Origin: Ditylenchus dipsaci
Taxonomy: Eukaryota; Nematoda; Chromadorea; Rhabditida; Anguinidae
Direction of reading: 5' to 3'
DNA length: 64,000 bases
NCBI GenBank assembly: GCA_004194705.1
Contig: SADC01000126.1
Coordinates: forward strand, 62,001 to 126,000
The notes under the pieces were generated by a model, which did not search any database, had not been told where the DNA came from, and saw only the letters and a program-made list of their open reading frames with translations. Positions 12,251 to 23,749 of this stretch are shown here, piece by piece (position 1 is the first letter of the stretch; every line of letters begins with the position of its first letter). The translations under genes were made by a program, and so were the position numbers.

Positions 12251-12680
12251 CATTTTTTGCCCTGGTCCCCGTGTTAGTTTTTTGTGGTTTTTTAGGATTA
12301 GGATTCGGTAAGGTTAGACCAGACGGACTCAGACATGATTTTCGAATCATGTTTGAGCCTAAAAAATCACACAAACAACAGTGAGCCTGATTTGTCTAAG
12401 AAGCCAAATGCAATTCAGAATGCAAAAATTTTACTTACTTGACAAATTGCCACAAGATTGCGAGTCGGCTGTTAGCTACTACAAACTTGCTGCAAGCAGT
12501 CAAGTAGGATCTGCGTGTCCTCAATTGCCCAGAAAAACTACGCCTGCAGCCACAAGTGCTACTGTCTCAGGTCCTGAAACTACAGCAAACATCAACCAGA
12601 CTGCTTTTGACCCTAACAAAAAACCAGTCAAACCAGAAGCGCAAATCATTAAAAAGGGGTCAAAGCTGTTAAAGAGATAA
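12251..12680 (+). mobile_element. Palindromic element carrying the conserved ORF fragment, copy B
   Basis: Inverted counterpart of 38-490. Begins with GCCCTGGTCCCCGTGTTAG of the palindromic family, followed by an open frame to 12680 with the peptide motif 'DCESAVSYYKLAA' and a Pro/Thr-rich tail. The reading frame has stayed open in both copies while the sequence has diverged, which suggests past selection on the peptide or recent capture. No transcription evidence is available. Confidence 0.5.
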
Positions 12681-13098
12681 TCTCGACACGAAAAGATCAT
12701 ACCGAATTTTGTGATTTTTAAGTGTGATTTCAGAGCTATATTTTGTGGACAACTCGGTGTTGCAATGTCAGACAAACTTGTGCATGATTTAAAGTTAGAT
12801 TAGTATCGTCCATATCAGAATTTTTGAATTCATTTAAATGCCCTAAAGATAGAAATGCAATAGAATCTTAATCAACTTGTTTTTCGATTGTTTTCTTTTC
12901 ATTTCAATTTTTAAGGCATTTTTTGAAGAAATTTGCGAACTGTAACACCGAATTCACGCTCATCATGTTTGATTGCATTACAAACAAACCTTTAAATATA
13001 AAACTTAAAGTCAAATTTAAAATACTTAATTTTTTTAAATTTTTGTCTCGAGAGGAATTAAAAATTAAATTAATTTGAAATTTAGAAATTGAATCGAC
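12681..13098. other. Intergenic; no gene recognised
   Basis: AT-rich; short unsupported open frames only. Confidence 0.35.
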
Positions 13099-13260
13099 TA
13101 GGGTTGTACAATTCTCCGGAATTCGGAGAATTCTCGGAGAATTCTCCGAAATTCTCTGGAATTTCCAGTTTTTCCTTATTAAATACTCCATATACTCGAG
13201 AGAATTTCGGAGAATCCTCCGGAGAATTCTCCGATTTTTCCGGAGAATTATACAACCTTA
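13099..13260. mobile_element. hAT-type foldback element, word GAATTCTCCGGA
   Basis: 162-bp element starting TAGGGTTGTACAATTCTCCGG and ending GGAGAATTATACAACCTTA. An exact 8-bp target duplication GAATCGAC flanks it (13091-13098 and 13261-13268), the hallmark of hAT insertion. The interior is almost wholly GAATTCTCCG words. Confidence 0.85.
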
Positions 13261-13852
13261 GAATCGACCATGCTGAGCACGAATCTGGTGTCAGAATTCA
13301 CTTTTTTTCTTAGCAGCTACGTCGAAATATCTAATTGCGCGGAATTTTCGCATTCAAAAAATTTTAACTTTGAAACTTGTGGTGCTGATGTTTCAGATAT
13401 TTAGTAAAATTTTCAAAATGGAATGAGTTTAAGGTTTGGAAAGCTAAAAATATTAAAAAAATACACCTGAGAGTCCTATTTTAGCATGCAAGAATTTCGC
13501 AATAACTGGAACTAAAAAGCTAAACAAACAATTAATAGATTGATTTTGTAAGGTTCTTAAGCGTTGAAAAATTATGAAAAGTTGCATTTTTAATTCAACT
13601 AAATTTTTTTTTTTGAAATCAGAAATGAGGCTTTTTTTAAATTTATCACAAGTCTTGCATTATTTGCAACAGTATTTATTTACTTATTAGAAGCAGCAAG
13701 TGAGTTTATTTTTTTAAAAACGAATTTAGCAAGTGTCCCAAGTTACTTGCAAGTTATTTTTTTAAAAAGGTTGCAACAGGCGAATATTGGCGCCTCTTTT
13801 TCGTTTGTTAGCCTATAAATAACTGTAAATTAGGCAAATAATACATAAAATA

Positions 13853-14037
13853 TAGGGCTGCCAGATTTCTTTTAAAAAAAATAAGGACATTAGCTTAAAA
13901 TAAGGACATTCTAGCGTACTTCGGCAGAAATATGCAATTTTATCTAGTGCTTATTTCTCTTTTGATGCTAAAAAATAAGATAGTGGCTAAAATTTTCAAA
14001 TTTCAAAATTTATAAATAAAGACGTCTGGCAGCCCTG
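13853..14037. mobile_element. hAT-type foldback element, AGGGCTGCCAGA ends
   Basis: Ends TAGGGCTGCCAGATTTC and GACGTCTGGCAGCCCTG, flanked by ATAAAATA and ATAAAATC (7 of 8 matching). The interior repeats AATAAGGACATT. A related block without clear ends is near 32465-32650. Confidence 0.75.
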
Positions 14038-14468
14038 ATAAAATCCCGAGAAATCGATGCACAGCTTGAATGATACATGACTTTTGGCTAACTTGTTCAG
14101 ACGGTCAAATACACTCGATCCGTAATTGAGTTTTTTACAAACCGCTTCTATGGTTAAGGTTAACTGCAAAATTTTCAATTTGTCTCGAGACAGAAGAGGT
14201 TCGAATTAATTGTGTTCCGTGCTTTCCGTGCTCCAGATTTACTGCATCCCAATCTTGAAATCGTCATAAACCCACTAAAGTTTTTGTTTTTGAGATACAC
14301 TTTTGTTAAACGATAGCCAAGGTTTCACGCTAAAATGTAACGGAGCAGAAAGATTTATCAAACTTTATTGAAAAAAAACGACAGGAAAAAATCAAATTTA
14401 TAAAAGGTGGGACACACGCTCACGGCGAAAAAATCCCACGAAAAAACGCGCAATAATTAATGACTAAG

Positions 14469-14831
14469 CCAGTGTTTCCAACACTGGCACTGGTATCTGG
14501 CATTGGCAATTGCCAGGCTGGTAGCTGGCAGTTGTACTGGCACTGGCAGTGGCACTGGCAACAAGTGCCAGTGCCACTGCCAGTGCAAGTTTTGCCGGTT
14601 TACCACTTTGAATTGCCAGTTTGCCAGCCTGATTGCCAGTTTTTCAGTCTAATTACCAGTTTTGCCAACTGTTAATTTAAAACTGGCAATTAGACTGGCA
14701 AACTAGCAAAACTGGCAAACTGGCAGTGGCACTGGCACTTGTTGCCAGGGCCAGTTACCAGTGCTATTACTAGTGCTAGTTCTGCCCGTTTTGCCAGTGC
14801 CAGTTACCAGTGCCAGTTTTGAAAACACTGG
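14469..14831. mobile_element. Foldback element, word GGCACTGGCA/TTGCCAGT
   Basis: CCAGTGTTTCCAACACTGGC at the left and GCCAGTTTTGAAAACACTGG at the right. Everything between is degenerate GGCA(C/A)TGGCA repeats on one arm and their complement on the other. The end type is hAT-like, but no clear 8-bp duplication was found. Confidence 0.7.
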
Positions 14832-15089
14832 ACAGCCAATATATTGAATGAAAAAGAAAGTAGATTTTTTAGAATACATTTTTCTATAAAAGTTACAAAA
14901 CCTATATTTCTAAAAAAAAATTGTTTCAAAAATCATCTTTTTTATTTTTTAGTATAAGTCAAGTTGGGGAATCGCTTATGGCAATTTAATTTTTTTCTAA
15001 GTTTCTGAGGTATGTAAAATCCTTTGCCATTTTTTAATGTTTGTGTTTTTAAGACTCAGTATATATCAGCCAATAAATTTTTAAATTTT

Positions 15090-15585
15090 AGGAGGATTTT
15101 TTAACGGGAACAGGACGATTGATCCCCGCCGATTGATCCCGACAAATAAAACAAATAAATGTCATCACACCCGGGCAAAAATCTAAGAAAAAATCTAAAA
15201 AAACCGATGTCACCAAATCTCCGAGATGCTGCTGAATTTCTTCGCCTCCATCGCTTTCATCACTGGAGTAATACCCCCCAAGCGCATCCAAATCACTGCG
15301 AACTGGATTCATATCACTTGTTAGCTTGGCCTGAAAATAAAATTCAGCGTTGAAAGTAGAATTTGTAGGACACTATAAAACATAAAGTCAAAACAGGCAA
15401 AAACATCAGCAGTTAACAATATTTTGCGAATCTTTTTGAGAAAATATTTTATTCAATACTTTTAATTGAACGGGGATCAATCGGCGGGATCAATCGGCGG
15501 GGATCAATCGGCGGGGATCAATTGGCGGGGATCAATCGGCGGGGATCAATCGGACGGGGATCAATCGGGTGGACCCTTTTTAACA
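15090..15585. repeat. Foldback repeat, word GGGGATCAATCGGC
   Basis: Left arm GATTGATCCCCGCCGATTG at 15117. Right arm repeats GGGGATCAATCGGC at least six times (15475-15570). Ends near TTTTTTAACGGG and GGACCCTTTTTAAC. Non-coding. Confidence 0.65.
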
Positions 15586-15643
15586 ATCGATAAAGATAAT
15601 TAGTTTTGTTTTGATATTAGTTTACTAAAAAGACTTTTTTAAG

Positions 15644-16723
15644 AATGTCAAAATAAAAAGAATCCATTCAAAGGAGATGACTCTGAGTGCTATCTGCCTG
15701 AGGCAGAAGCTCGTTGTAAAGATCAACCTGCAACATTTCCGAAAAATGGATTAGGCTATGGTTGGAATAGAGTTATGCTTGAACAGTGTCCAGGTAAACA
15801 AAATATTTGCCTTTATTTCCCATTTTGTCTCTTTGGCATAGGCTTATACGCAGAGTCGGCTAGTGTACTTGAGGACGAACTCAAACATGCCTTAAAATTT
15901 TCTAGGTTTTTGTGAAAAATTCTTGATTTAATGGTCTACCGTGCACCTAAGCACAATCCGAAAAACATCAGGATCGATCAATTCAAAAAATGTTCCATAA
16001 GGTTGCATATTACTGCAAATTAGATATATAATGTGGTTAATTAATGCTACAATTAAAACCTCGTTATAACATACCGTCTTAGGACTGACCCTTAGGGTAT
16101 GTTATATCGAGGGCTATGTTACATCGGGGGTTGATTTAACAGAGTTTATTGTTGAAGGGGCCGACCCTAAGGGTATGTTATATCGGAGGTATTTCATAAC
16201 GAGGTTCGACCGTAGAAGCGAGGTTCGACCGTAGAAAGACAGTGTGGTGCCAAATATCTTAAGGATCATTAACAACTTTGTCATTGTAGTCAACATTGCA
16301 CAATCAATTGATATATGACCCCTTGGTAACAGTGGGAAGGGGAAACCAAAGCACAGTCGAGTGCCAATAACCCACACCCTCGAGTTTGTTCCTACCTAGG
16401 GTCCAACACTTTTTCGCCCCAATTTTCGAAGACTTTTGAAAATTATCTTTTGACAGTGTGCTGCCAAATATCGTAAGGATTCTGATTTTGCAATTTGCCT
16501 GTTAAAGTACCATGGCACGCGTTATGGATTGTACCCCGCCCATTCAAACGAACTCGAGGGGTGTCGTGTTAACTGGACATAAAAATGACCATCTCTAGGC
16601 AGCATTTTATTTCGACTTCGACCTCGAGCTATTACCAAAGGATGATAAACAAAATTGATTATACAATTTTTTTCAGCTGCCTGCTGTCGCTTTAATGTCA
16701 CACCAACTAGCTGTACTTGTTGA
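15644..16723 (+). CDS. Small cysteine-rich protein, 3' part (ShKT-like spacing)
   Basis: Two exons are visible: 15644-15793 and 16677-16723, joined GT-AG, ending at TGA 16721-16723. The encoded segment has cysteines at the start, then SECYLPEAEARC, a Met about four residues before CPACC, and a C-terminal SCTC. The order C..C..C..M-x3-C-x2-CC resembles ShK-type (ShKT) domains of secreted animal proteins, but the spacing is not exact and the identity is tentative. Any upstream exon with a signal peptide was not found, perhaps hidden by the repeat at 15090-15585. The 0.88-kb intron holds a pogo-like foldback (16045-16235). The gene is convergent with the cysteine-rich gene at 17010-18662. Confidence 0.5.
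16045..16235. mobile_element. pogo-like foldback in intron
   Basis: Repeats of TATGTTATATCG(A/G)GG and CCTCGTTATAACATACC on opposite arms, with GACCCTTAGGG in between and GAGGTTCGACCGTAG at the right. A fragment of the shared pogo-like core (CCTAGGGTCCAACACTTTTT) follows at 16396. Confidence 0.55.
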
Positions 16724-17009
16724 GGATAATCTAAAATTGTTGCGCAGCTTTGTTTTTAGCTGTAAAAATCATTTGTTAGTTAGTACTTTTTTAGTGTGAG
16801 AGTTTTGTAAAAATAACTTTGTTTTACTATACAACGGCTGCCAATTTTCATAAAATAAAATTAGAACTAGTGTCATATTATACTTTTTTCACATTTAGAA
16901 AAAAATCAAATTATTATATTAACACAAGTAGCTGCACAAAATGGTAAAATGATGTGGAAAAAGTTAAAGCACTTTAGAGAATTATAGGCTCAGTGCACTT
17001 TGGAAAAAT

Positions 17010-18662
17010 TTATTGTGGTTTCTTCATGCCAGTCATGCCTCCTGGAGCTTCTTTGCACTGGTCATGGCACTCTTGCTCCGACTTTCCCAGCCCCTTTTCT
17101 TGACAGTACTTTAAGCAAGCATCCAATGTGGAAAACTCAGTTTTCTTACTCATTATTTGCTGTGGCTAAAATAGACTTTTAAAAATATTATGTGTTAACA
17201 CAAAGTTGTTTTTTACGAAGCTGTTATAAAAGACCGTGGTTTTGGAATGCTGCGGCATTCCAAAATTCTGAGCGAGAGCTTTTTATAGGCAGAGCTGTTT
17301 CTAGCCTTACCGGCTTTACACTAAAATCTCGGTTATACGCCACCCCAGTTATACGCCACCTCGGTTACACGCCACCCTCAAGACTGTCTCCTGGATTGGC
17401 GTATAGCCAAGAGTAGACTGTATATGTGTTCACACCCTCCCAAAAAAAGTTGCCTTGGTCGTCCCTAATGATTTTATTTGCAAAATTTTTGAAATTTGCT
17501 TTAGTTATCCCTTTTTTGAACGTTTTTCTTTCAGTTTTCCTTATTTGTGACTTTTTCACATAGTTCAGCCAACAATGTGTTCTTTTACTAACAAAAGATT
17601 TTTATATGATTTATATAAATAAATACAGGGTGTGTCGAGAAATTCCCCGGTTTTGAAATGGTCATAATTTTTTTAGCGTTTTTCGAAATTCTGTTTTAGC
17701 CAATCAATTTTTCTCTCCAACAATATTTTTTTGTGTATAATGTCAAACAGACTACTTTTGCTTGGTCACAGAGGGCTGTGGTTTTGGCTCTGTTCTGTGA
17801 GTGGCTTCTGAGTGTGCAAGGCCCAAATCACAAGAGGGTCAAGCGGAAATCATGGTTTTGACATTATACATCAAAAAAATATTGTCGGCGAGAAAAAATT
17901 TGTTTGGCGAAAACAGAATTTCAGAGCACGCTCTGGAAAAATATGACCATTTCAAAATATGACCATAAAGCAGGCTTCTCATCTGTACTTTATTTAAAGA
18001 TTTGTACTTTATTTGGCACCCTAATTTTTGAATTTTTGAAGAAAATTTTTGAGATTTCACGTCAAATCTTTATTTTTAGTGCTCAAACCTCAACAAGCAC
18101 TGGATAAAATGACACTTTTTGACGAAAAATGCCCAAATTGTACTTTATTTTGGCAAATGTACTTTATTTCAAAATTTTAAGATGAGAACCCTGCCATAAA
18201 GCCTGTAGACGTATATAGATGTAATTTTTTTTAAATTGTGTTTTTAAATGATTTTTCACTGATTACAATAATTTTGTTTACCAAATTATAGCTAGGATTC
18301 TCAGCTACAATTTGGTATGAAGCATGGATAGAACCCATTTGTAAAAAAATAGACCAAAATTGAAAAATGTAACTCGTATTGGTCATGAACACCTGTTTGA
18401 AAGGGCACTTTTGCTCGCACTCTGGTTTTAACTCTTCCAAATTATGGACTGGACCTCCGTTGCATTCCTCAACGCATGCTTTATCCAATAGACCTGTGGA
18501 TCTGCTGGTTGTGCCGGGCATCATGCCAGTGCAACTAGTTGTACACTTCTTAGTCTTTCCATCACTGTCAGTGCTGCAGGAGGTTTTGCACTCAGGCGCC
18601 ACTTCGACACCCACAATAAACAAAAGAAACAGATAAATCACAAAAGAAATATAACCATTCAT
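17010..18662 (-). CDS. Secreted cysteine-rich protein, two exons
   Basis: Exons 18662-18393 and 17165-17010; donor CAG/GTGTTC, acceptor TTTTAG, frame kept, giving 141 residues. Residues 1-23 (MNGYISFVIYLFLLFIVGVE...) are a clear signal peptide. The mature chain has repeated C-x3-C or C-x3-C-like pairs (CKTSC, CTTSC, CVEEC, CEQKC, CLKYC, CHDQC), suggesting helical hairpins joined by disulfides. It ends MKKPQ and the stop overlaps AATAAA. I do not recognise the family; the even C-x3-C spacing resembles small secreted or defence proteins, which is inference only. The intron (17166-18392) contains two nested transposons. An alternative acceptor 6 nt downstream (CCACAG) would also keep the frame. 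Confidence 0.72.
17632..18235. mobile_element. TIR element interrupted by a hAT insertion
   Basis: ACAGGGTGTGTCGAGAAATTCC at 17632, then GGTTTTGAAATGGTCATAAT. The complement AAATATGACCATTTCAAAAT occurs at 17938. Related to the element at 10932. The sequence continues after the inserted hAT element at 17971-18193. Confidence 0.55.
17971..18193. mobile_element. hAT-type element, CAGGCTTCTCATCTGTAC ends
   Basis: Begins CAGGCTTCTCATCTGTACTT, ends AAGATGAGAACCCTG, and is flanked by an exact 8-bp duplication CCATAAAG (17963-17970, 18194-18201). The interior repeats TTTGTACTTTATTT on both arms. A relative lies at 47642-47969. Confidence 0.85.
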
Positions 18663-18699
18663 TTTTGGTTTAAAAATGTAAATGAAACAGTTATTTCGG

Positions 18700-19384
18700 T
18701 GTTCACCTTAAAAGGAGAAATTGGTTTGTTATTCAAGTCTGTGTTTTAACAATTGCAAAAAATATATAAAAAATTCACTTTAGTTCAAAAAAGGTTCTAC
18801 TTCTTGTTATGAAGTGATTGATAATAGTGTGGCGTGACTAATTTATAGGTTCTTATTCTTTTTGCGTTTGTTACCCAAGCTAAAAAAATTAGAAAAAAGT
18901 TGGTGATATTCAAGCTCAATAAAAATCATTTCAACTAAGGAAAAATTCACCCAAGGGGTCAAGTTAAATTCCGTTCAAGCAATGCTAGAGACAACTAACG
19001 TAAATTTCAAACAATAAGACATTCAGGGATAATTAGTGGCAATAATTACAATATCAACGACAATTTGCCAACTTTTCTTTAAATTTAACACTATCAGGTA
19101 GCCCTGCGACTCTAGTTTTTAACAAGGTATCAATTATTGCAACATTTTTAACCGAATGGTGCATTGTGCTGCTTTCTCGTCGAAATGCAGCACAAAATTT
19201 TTAAAAATTATGGCTTTCTTCGGCGCTACTTGAATACCACCAACCCCCCCCCTCCAAATCATCTTTTTTAAAAGTGTTTCCAAACAACCCCATATCGACC
19301 TAAAATGGCCTCAGAAGTTCAAAAAAGCATTATTTTTTGAGTTCTGGTCAATAAAAATTTGAGTTTTATTGAGTCCTACCACAT
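18700..19384. other. Intergenic; no gene recognised
   Basis: AT-rich upstream region of the cysteine-rich gene at 18662; no TATA box was assigned with confidence. Confidence 0.35.
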
Positions 19385-19390
19385 AATAAA

Positions 19391-19590
19391 ACTCTGGTAT
19401 GCATGCTTTTTCATGATCCAGAGTCACTTTCGAGTGATATTTGGTGTCTAAAGTATTGTGGTGTGCTCAACCCAAGCAAACCAAGCCCCCTGCGCCCCCG
19501 AAGGGGAGCAGGGTCTTTGTAGGTCAGAGATGCGCGCACTCCCTTACCTTAGACATAATTCCGCAGCACCCTTTGTGCTACATTTGCAAA
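19391..19590 (-). repeat. Structured hairpin repeat, copy 2
   Basis: Same ~200-bp unit as at 4137. The inner stem CCAAGCCCCCTGCGCCCC with GGGGAGCAGGGTC is partly degraded, but both outer arms (GTCTAAGGTAAGG, GCGCGCATCTCTGACC) are kept. Confidence 0.6.
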
Positions 19591-19599
19591 ATATGTGGC

Positions 19600-20299
19600 A
19601 ATAAATAGTACCCTTGCTAGGAAACTAGAGAGCGAGCTACCTGATGTGGTCATTTTTTCAAAAAACAAATTTGAAATTACAATTAATCCCTTTTAACATT
19701 GAAAAAACTACACTACAGTATGTCGATGAGCCAGAAAAGCGGTTTTAACCAAGGCAAAGGCAATAGATAGAAAACGAAATAAAACTGTTATTAGGAAGCT
19801 ATAAACAAGCTATTAAAACATTGCCAAAATTTGACTTTTTGCCTAGAGGAGCAAGTTAGACCACCAAAAAAGGGTACGTGGATTTTTAGCCTTCGAACAG
19901 ATAGTCGAAAAAAGAATATCATTCTGATTTCCCGAAAAAATGTTTTTTGCGTTTTCAAAAAATTCATATATCCATTAATACATATTCGTCGATAATATAA
20001 TAAATTTCCCACTTTCAATGTAAATGTGAAATTAACACACAAATGTCATTGAAAGTATGTTTCCTGCAAGCAGAAATGAGTGTTTCAAATGACTAATGCC
20101 GAAAGACCAATTGTATTTTAAACAAAAGCAGTCTTTATTACAACCAGACTTGCTTTTGGTCTTAACTACTAATTCCGTGCTGCAAATGGTTAAACCGATG
20201 ATTCTGCTTCTTTTTCCTGGCCATTTCGCCAATTTGCACAGCTCAGGACTTTCGGCACAAAGTTGAAGGTTTGGAATCTTTTTGCTAATAAGCCACATA
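19600..20299. other. Intergenic; no gene recognised
   Basis: Minus-strand open frames (20042-19791, 20298-20032) lack family resemblance and splice structure. Nothing firm. Confidence 0.3.
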
Positions 20300-21417
20300 G
20301 AGCGACAGCTACTTAGTGACGGAAAACCCAGTGGAAAGTATCGCAGACCAGATCAACGTCGAATCCATCTACCATGCCTTGGCTGTGCCTCAGTGCATTC
20401 GCAAATGCACCCAATGGATTGTTGCAGGAGCTAAAAATTTTGCTCCGGTTTGAGGATGTCTACGACACTCTCCAATACCTCTGCCTCGTAGTTTATCCAC
20501 ACAATTTGTAGTCTATTCACTACAGGACTTTTTAAGGAATACGAGTCAGCTACAGATTGCATGGAGTCTCGCCACTGTCCCAACATCAACATCTATGACT
20601 TGCCACCAGTGGCTTGAAGAGTCTGTGCATGGGCAGGTAGCTATTTGTGGATCTTATTTTGACTTTAAAATAAGTTTAGAAAGCAGCAGTTCATGGCAAA
20701 ACAATGAACAATGTCTTGAGAGACAGTCTGGATTCAGTGCTCAAGGCTGAAACATAGCTTTCACAGCAAACAAACAGTGAATATTGAATATAATGGGCTG
20801 TGCTGATGGGCTTAGTCAAATTTAAAAAAAAAATAAGTCGGAAAATATAAGCATCCATTTAAGCTTGTGACCAACAGTGCCTCTGGTCCAGTCAATTGCC
20901 GACTTTTTCACAAAGTGGAAAATTCGGCCGGATATGTCCAGCTGCTTGAACACCAGTCCCTTCTGCTCGTATTTTTTGAATTTCCTATATAGCAGCAGCT
21001 AAAGACAGATACAGTTGACTTCACTCATAGTAGTCAGCTTTGGGGGCCAATCAACTTGACTACGAATGGAGTCAACTGTAACAAAAAAAAGCTTTACTCG
21101 GTCAATGCTTCTGGCCCTGCTTCGCGCGACAAAATGAATGCTAAGTGCCCCAAATCTGGAGGAATTTTGATGGTGAGTACTGATCATTAATACTGACCAT
21201 AAACAACCTTTAATTATAGGAAGTCTCCTAAAGCCATTTTACTACTGGCCGAGTATGTGGAAACTGGAGGCTCTATGGTCCAAAAGTTTATCCAGGAGAA
21301 GTTGCCTTCCACCTGCCTCTACTTGACAAGAAAACCTCTTTGGACGCGATTAAGAAAACTGCTGACGATGTCTAAGTGGACCACAAAAGCGAAATTATCA
21401 GTTTTGCATTGAATAAA
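20300..21417. pseudogene. Coding-like stretches, strand unclear, 3' end duplicated at 27267-27472
   Basis: GC and codon texture change here, and several frames stay open with shifts. On the minus strand 20996-20868 reads well (RKFKKYEQKG, then LVFKQLDISGRIFHFVKKSA). On the plus strand 21270-21370 reads WRLYGPKVYPGEVAFHLP...SLDAIKKTADDV then stop and AATAAA (21412). The plus-strand tail is repeated at 27267-27472 with the same stop and poly(A) signal and mostly conservative changes, which favours a real plus-strand 3' end there. I do not recognise either peptide. This may be two overlapping convergent genes or one decayed duplicate. Confidence 0.35.
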
Positions 21418-21524
21418 CATTTTGTATGGCGTCTTCCATAAATAAAAAGTTAATTGCATTGTATTGTACGTAAAAATCCTTTGAAGATTAGGTTAGAAAA
21501 AGTGTAGGCACTTATTTACGTAGT

Positions 21525-21650
21525 TGTCCGCAAATGTTGAGTAAATTTTGCATAGTACTGCAGAAATTCGCCTTCGTTTGTGAAAATTTAAAGTACATCT
21601 TAAATCTTAAATATTATTTTCCGGGCAAACTTTTCTCGCATCAGTTATCT
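21525..21650 (-). pseudogene. Fragment similar to CPT1 exon 4
   Basis: The minus strand closely matches the CPT1 exon-4 region near 30185-30245 (shared TTTTCACAAA-GAAGGC, CTTCTGCAGT and GACAACTA words) but has stop codons in the CPT1 frame. It lies just downstream of the duplicated tail at 21417, in the same convergent order as the intact pair at 27.5 kb. Probably the remnant of a partial segmental duplication. Confidence 0.45.
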
Positions 21651-21848
21651 CCCACTTTTCACATCTTCAAATTATTTTTTATACCAAGGTGTCAGGGACA
21701 CTTAGCTCTTGAAATATGTTTTGTGCTCTTATTTTAAAAGCCCTTGCTTGAGCTAATCTGTTAATGATTTATGAATATGTGTTTTGAAATATTGAACACG
21801 ATAAAACTTTTACTGTGCACCAAAAATGTAGAGAAATCCATGCTAACT

Positions 21849-22246
21849 TTATGCAAAAGACATATACGCAAACTCAGGGCAGTATGCTTCAATACACTCT
21901 CGCACTATGAATAGATCAATTGGAACTTGTAAGTTGGGAAATCGTTGAGCGTCGTGAAAAAATTGCGAATGTCCCATACAGCATGTCGTGGATGTTGCGC
22001 AAGTCCAAATACAAGAACTGGGTATTTTCTCGGTGGATGTTGCTGAGTCTTCCTGATAATGAATTTATTATTGTAAATTTTCAATAGAATAAACTTACGG
22101 TCTGCACTGGGTTGTCAAGTCGGTTGCGCCGCCAAATCTCTCCTCGAAGTACTCGCAGTTTCTGGAAATATCGATCAAGATCACCTCGCGGAACTGGTTC
22201 AGTCAGCCACTTTTCTGCTCTCTGTTGAAGGGCGTCCAGGGTTCGA
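21849..22246 (-). CDS. Unrecognised two-exon coding fragment
   Basis: Exon A 22246-22099 and exon B 22052-21849, with a 46-nt GT-AG intron. Exon A reads QQRAEKWLTEPVPRG, then DLDRYFQKLRV...RRN. Exon B is open for 67 codons to TAA in the spliced phase, but the next frame (RENTQFLYLDLRNIHDMLYG) looks more protein-like and would join the later part (QVPIDLFIVRECIEAY) if a T run were one base short. The upstream end is probably another frame break near 22250. No family recognised. The neighbourhood contains decayed duplicates, so this too may be a remnant. Confidence 0.4.
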
Positions 22247-22499
22247 AAATACCAATTTCAAGAACGACTTTATCTCAAGCTGAAAGTTCAATTGAGTGGA
22301 GACATAAAATGAAAAGACGTGCCTTAGCAAAATGGCCAGATTTGTCTCTTCCCCCTAATTTCTTTACCAGGTGGTCTTCTTTTATACCAGCTTCATCGGG
22401 CTCTAGCTCACTGCCAGTCAAGTAATATAGGCTGAAATATATCGAGTAAGGCCATAGTGTGTTATCCACTAGAAGTTGAAGACGCTATCAGGTGCAAGC

Positions 22500-23640
22500 G
22501 CTCCTAAGCAGGCCCGTGGCAAGATTTTTTTACGCGGCCAGCAATTTTGTTTCAGTGAGAAGCTGGGTAATTTGGAGTTTAAGCAGGGATAATTGTCTTT
22601 TTTTTAAATTGTCTCTTTTCAACACCACAAATGTTTTTTTTTTAAAATTTTAGGAATTTCGCCGTTCCCGAAAAATAGCGAAAAAATAGAGAAAAGCAAA
22701 AAATTCCGAAAATTTTCATTTTTCGACAGCCGTCTCCCAAACCTATTTTTCGCCCAAATTTTAAAATCAAGCATATAATTACACAGAATTTTATGTTTCT
22801 CTATAAAATTCCCTAACTTTCCACTTTAGAACTCGGAAAAAATTTTGCAGAAAAAAAGTTATGGTCTCCCGAAAAACCAAACATTTCCAAAATTTCACCT
22901 TAAAAATTGCACACTTGACCCTGGCCTAAAACCAAATTTATTTATCATCCAGCCAAGCCCTGTATACCATTAGATAGCCTTGAGCTGCTATAAAATGTTC
23001 TTTTTTTTGTCAAAAGCTGGTTACTTGGACGAAAGCCCTCCAAAAAATGTCAAAAACTAGAAAATTCGAAATTCTTCCTCTAAAAATAAACCACCCTCAA
23101 CAGCCCACATTGCACCTCACCTCACCCAATTTTTTCAGTCATTCAACTGAACCCAATATACGGTAACATATCTCTTTTTCTTTTTTCACCAAAGACGACT
23201 TCTCGGACAAAACCCCGAAAAAACGTACAAACCCATAAATAACCCCATAAATTAGAGCAACTCATAAATAACCCCCTTTTTGGGTTGTTATTTATGGGTA
23301 TCTTTTAGGCTTATGCTTTGGTAGGCAGCGCCAGTTAGGCCGTACTAAGGGGGTTATTTATGACCCACAATCGAAAAAACACCAAAAAAAAAATTTTACA
23401 CCACAAAAAAACTCGAACCTCGACAATTTAAAAAGAAAAATCACTCCAAAGACCTATCTTGTACCATTTTATCGGGTTCAGTGCATTATAAAGCAATTTT
23501 AGTACACATTCGTGCTCAGCTAGTAATTTCACTCTAGAAATAAATGTTTTAAGACAAATTCAAAAAAATATTTTTTGTATTTTCATTACGTACTTTTTGT
23601 CAAAACTTATTGAGCAACCTAATAACACACATTTTTTATA
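22500..23640. other. Intergenic; foldback at about 23235-23375
   Basis: No gene. Repeats of CATAAATAACCCC on one side and GGGGGTTATTTATG on the other form a foldback at about 23235-23375. Confidence 0.4.
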
Positions 23641-23749
23641 TATTTATGTTTAAAAACAATAAAAACCAACTTGTCGAACCGCTTTTAGAAAGCCATTGTT
23701 CCTAGAAAGCGCGCTGCTGACTTGCTCTCTTACGCTGGCAATGGCAGTT

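Noticed and set aside
14460..14675. Open frame in GGCACTGG repeats
   Set aside because: Low-complexity translation of a foldback element; no splice or family support.
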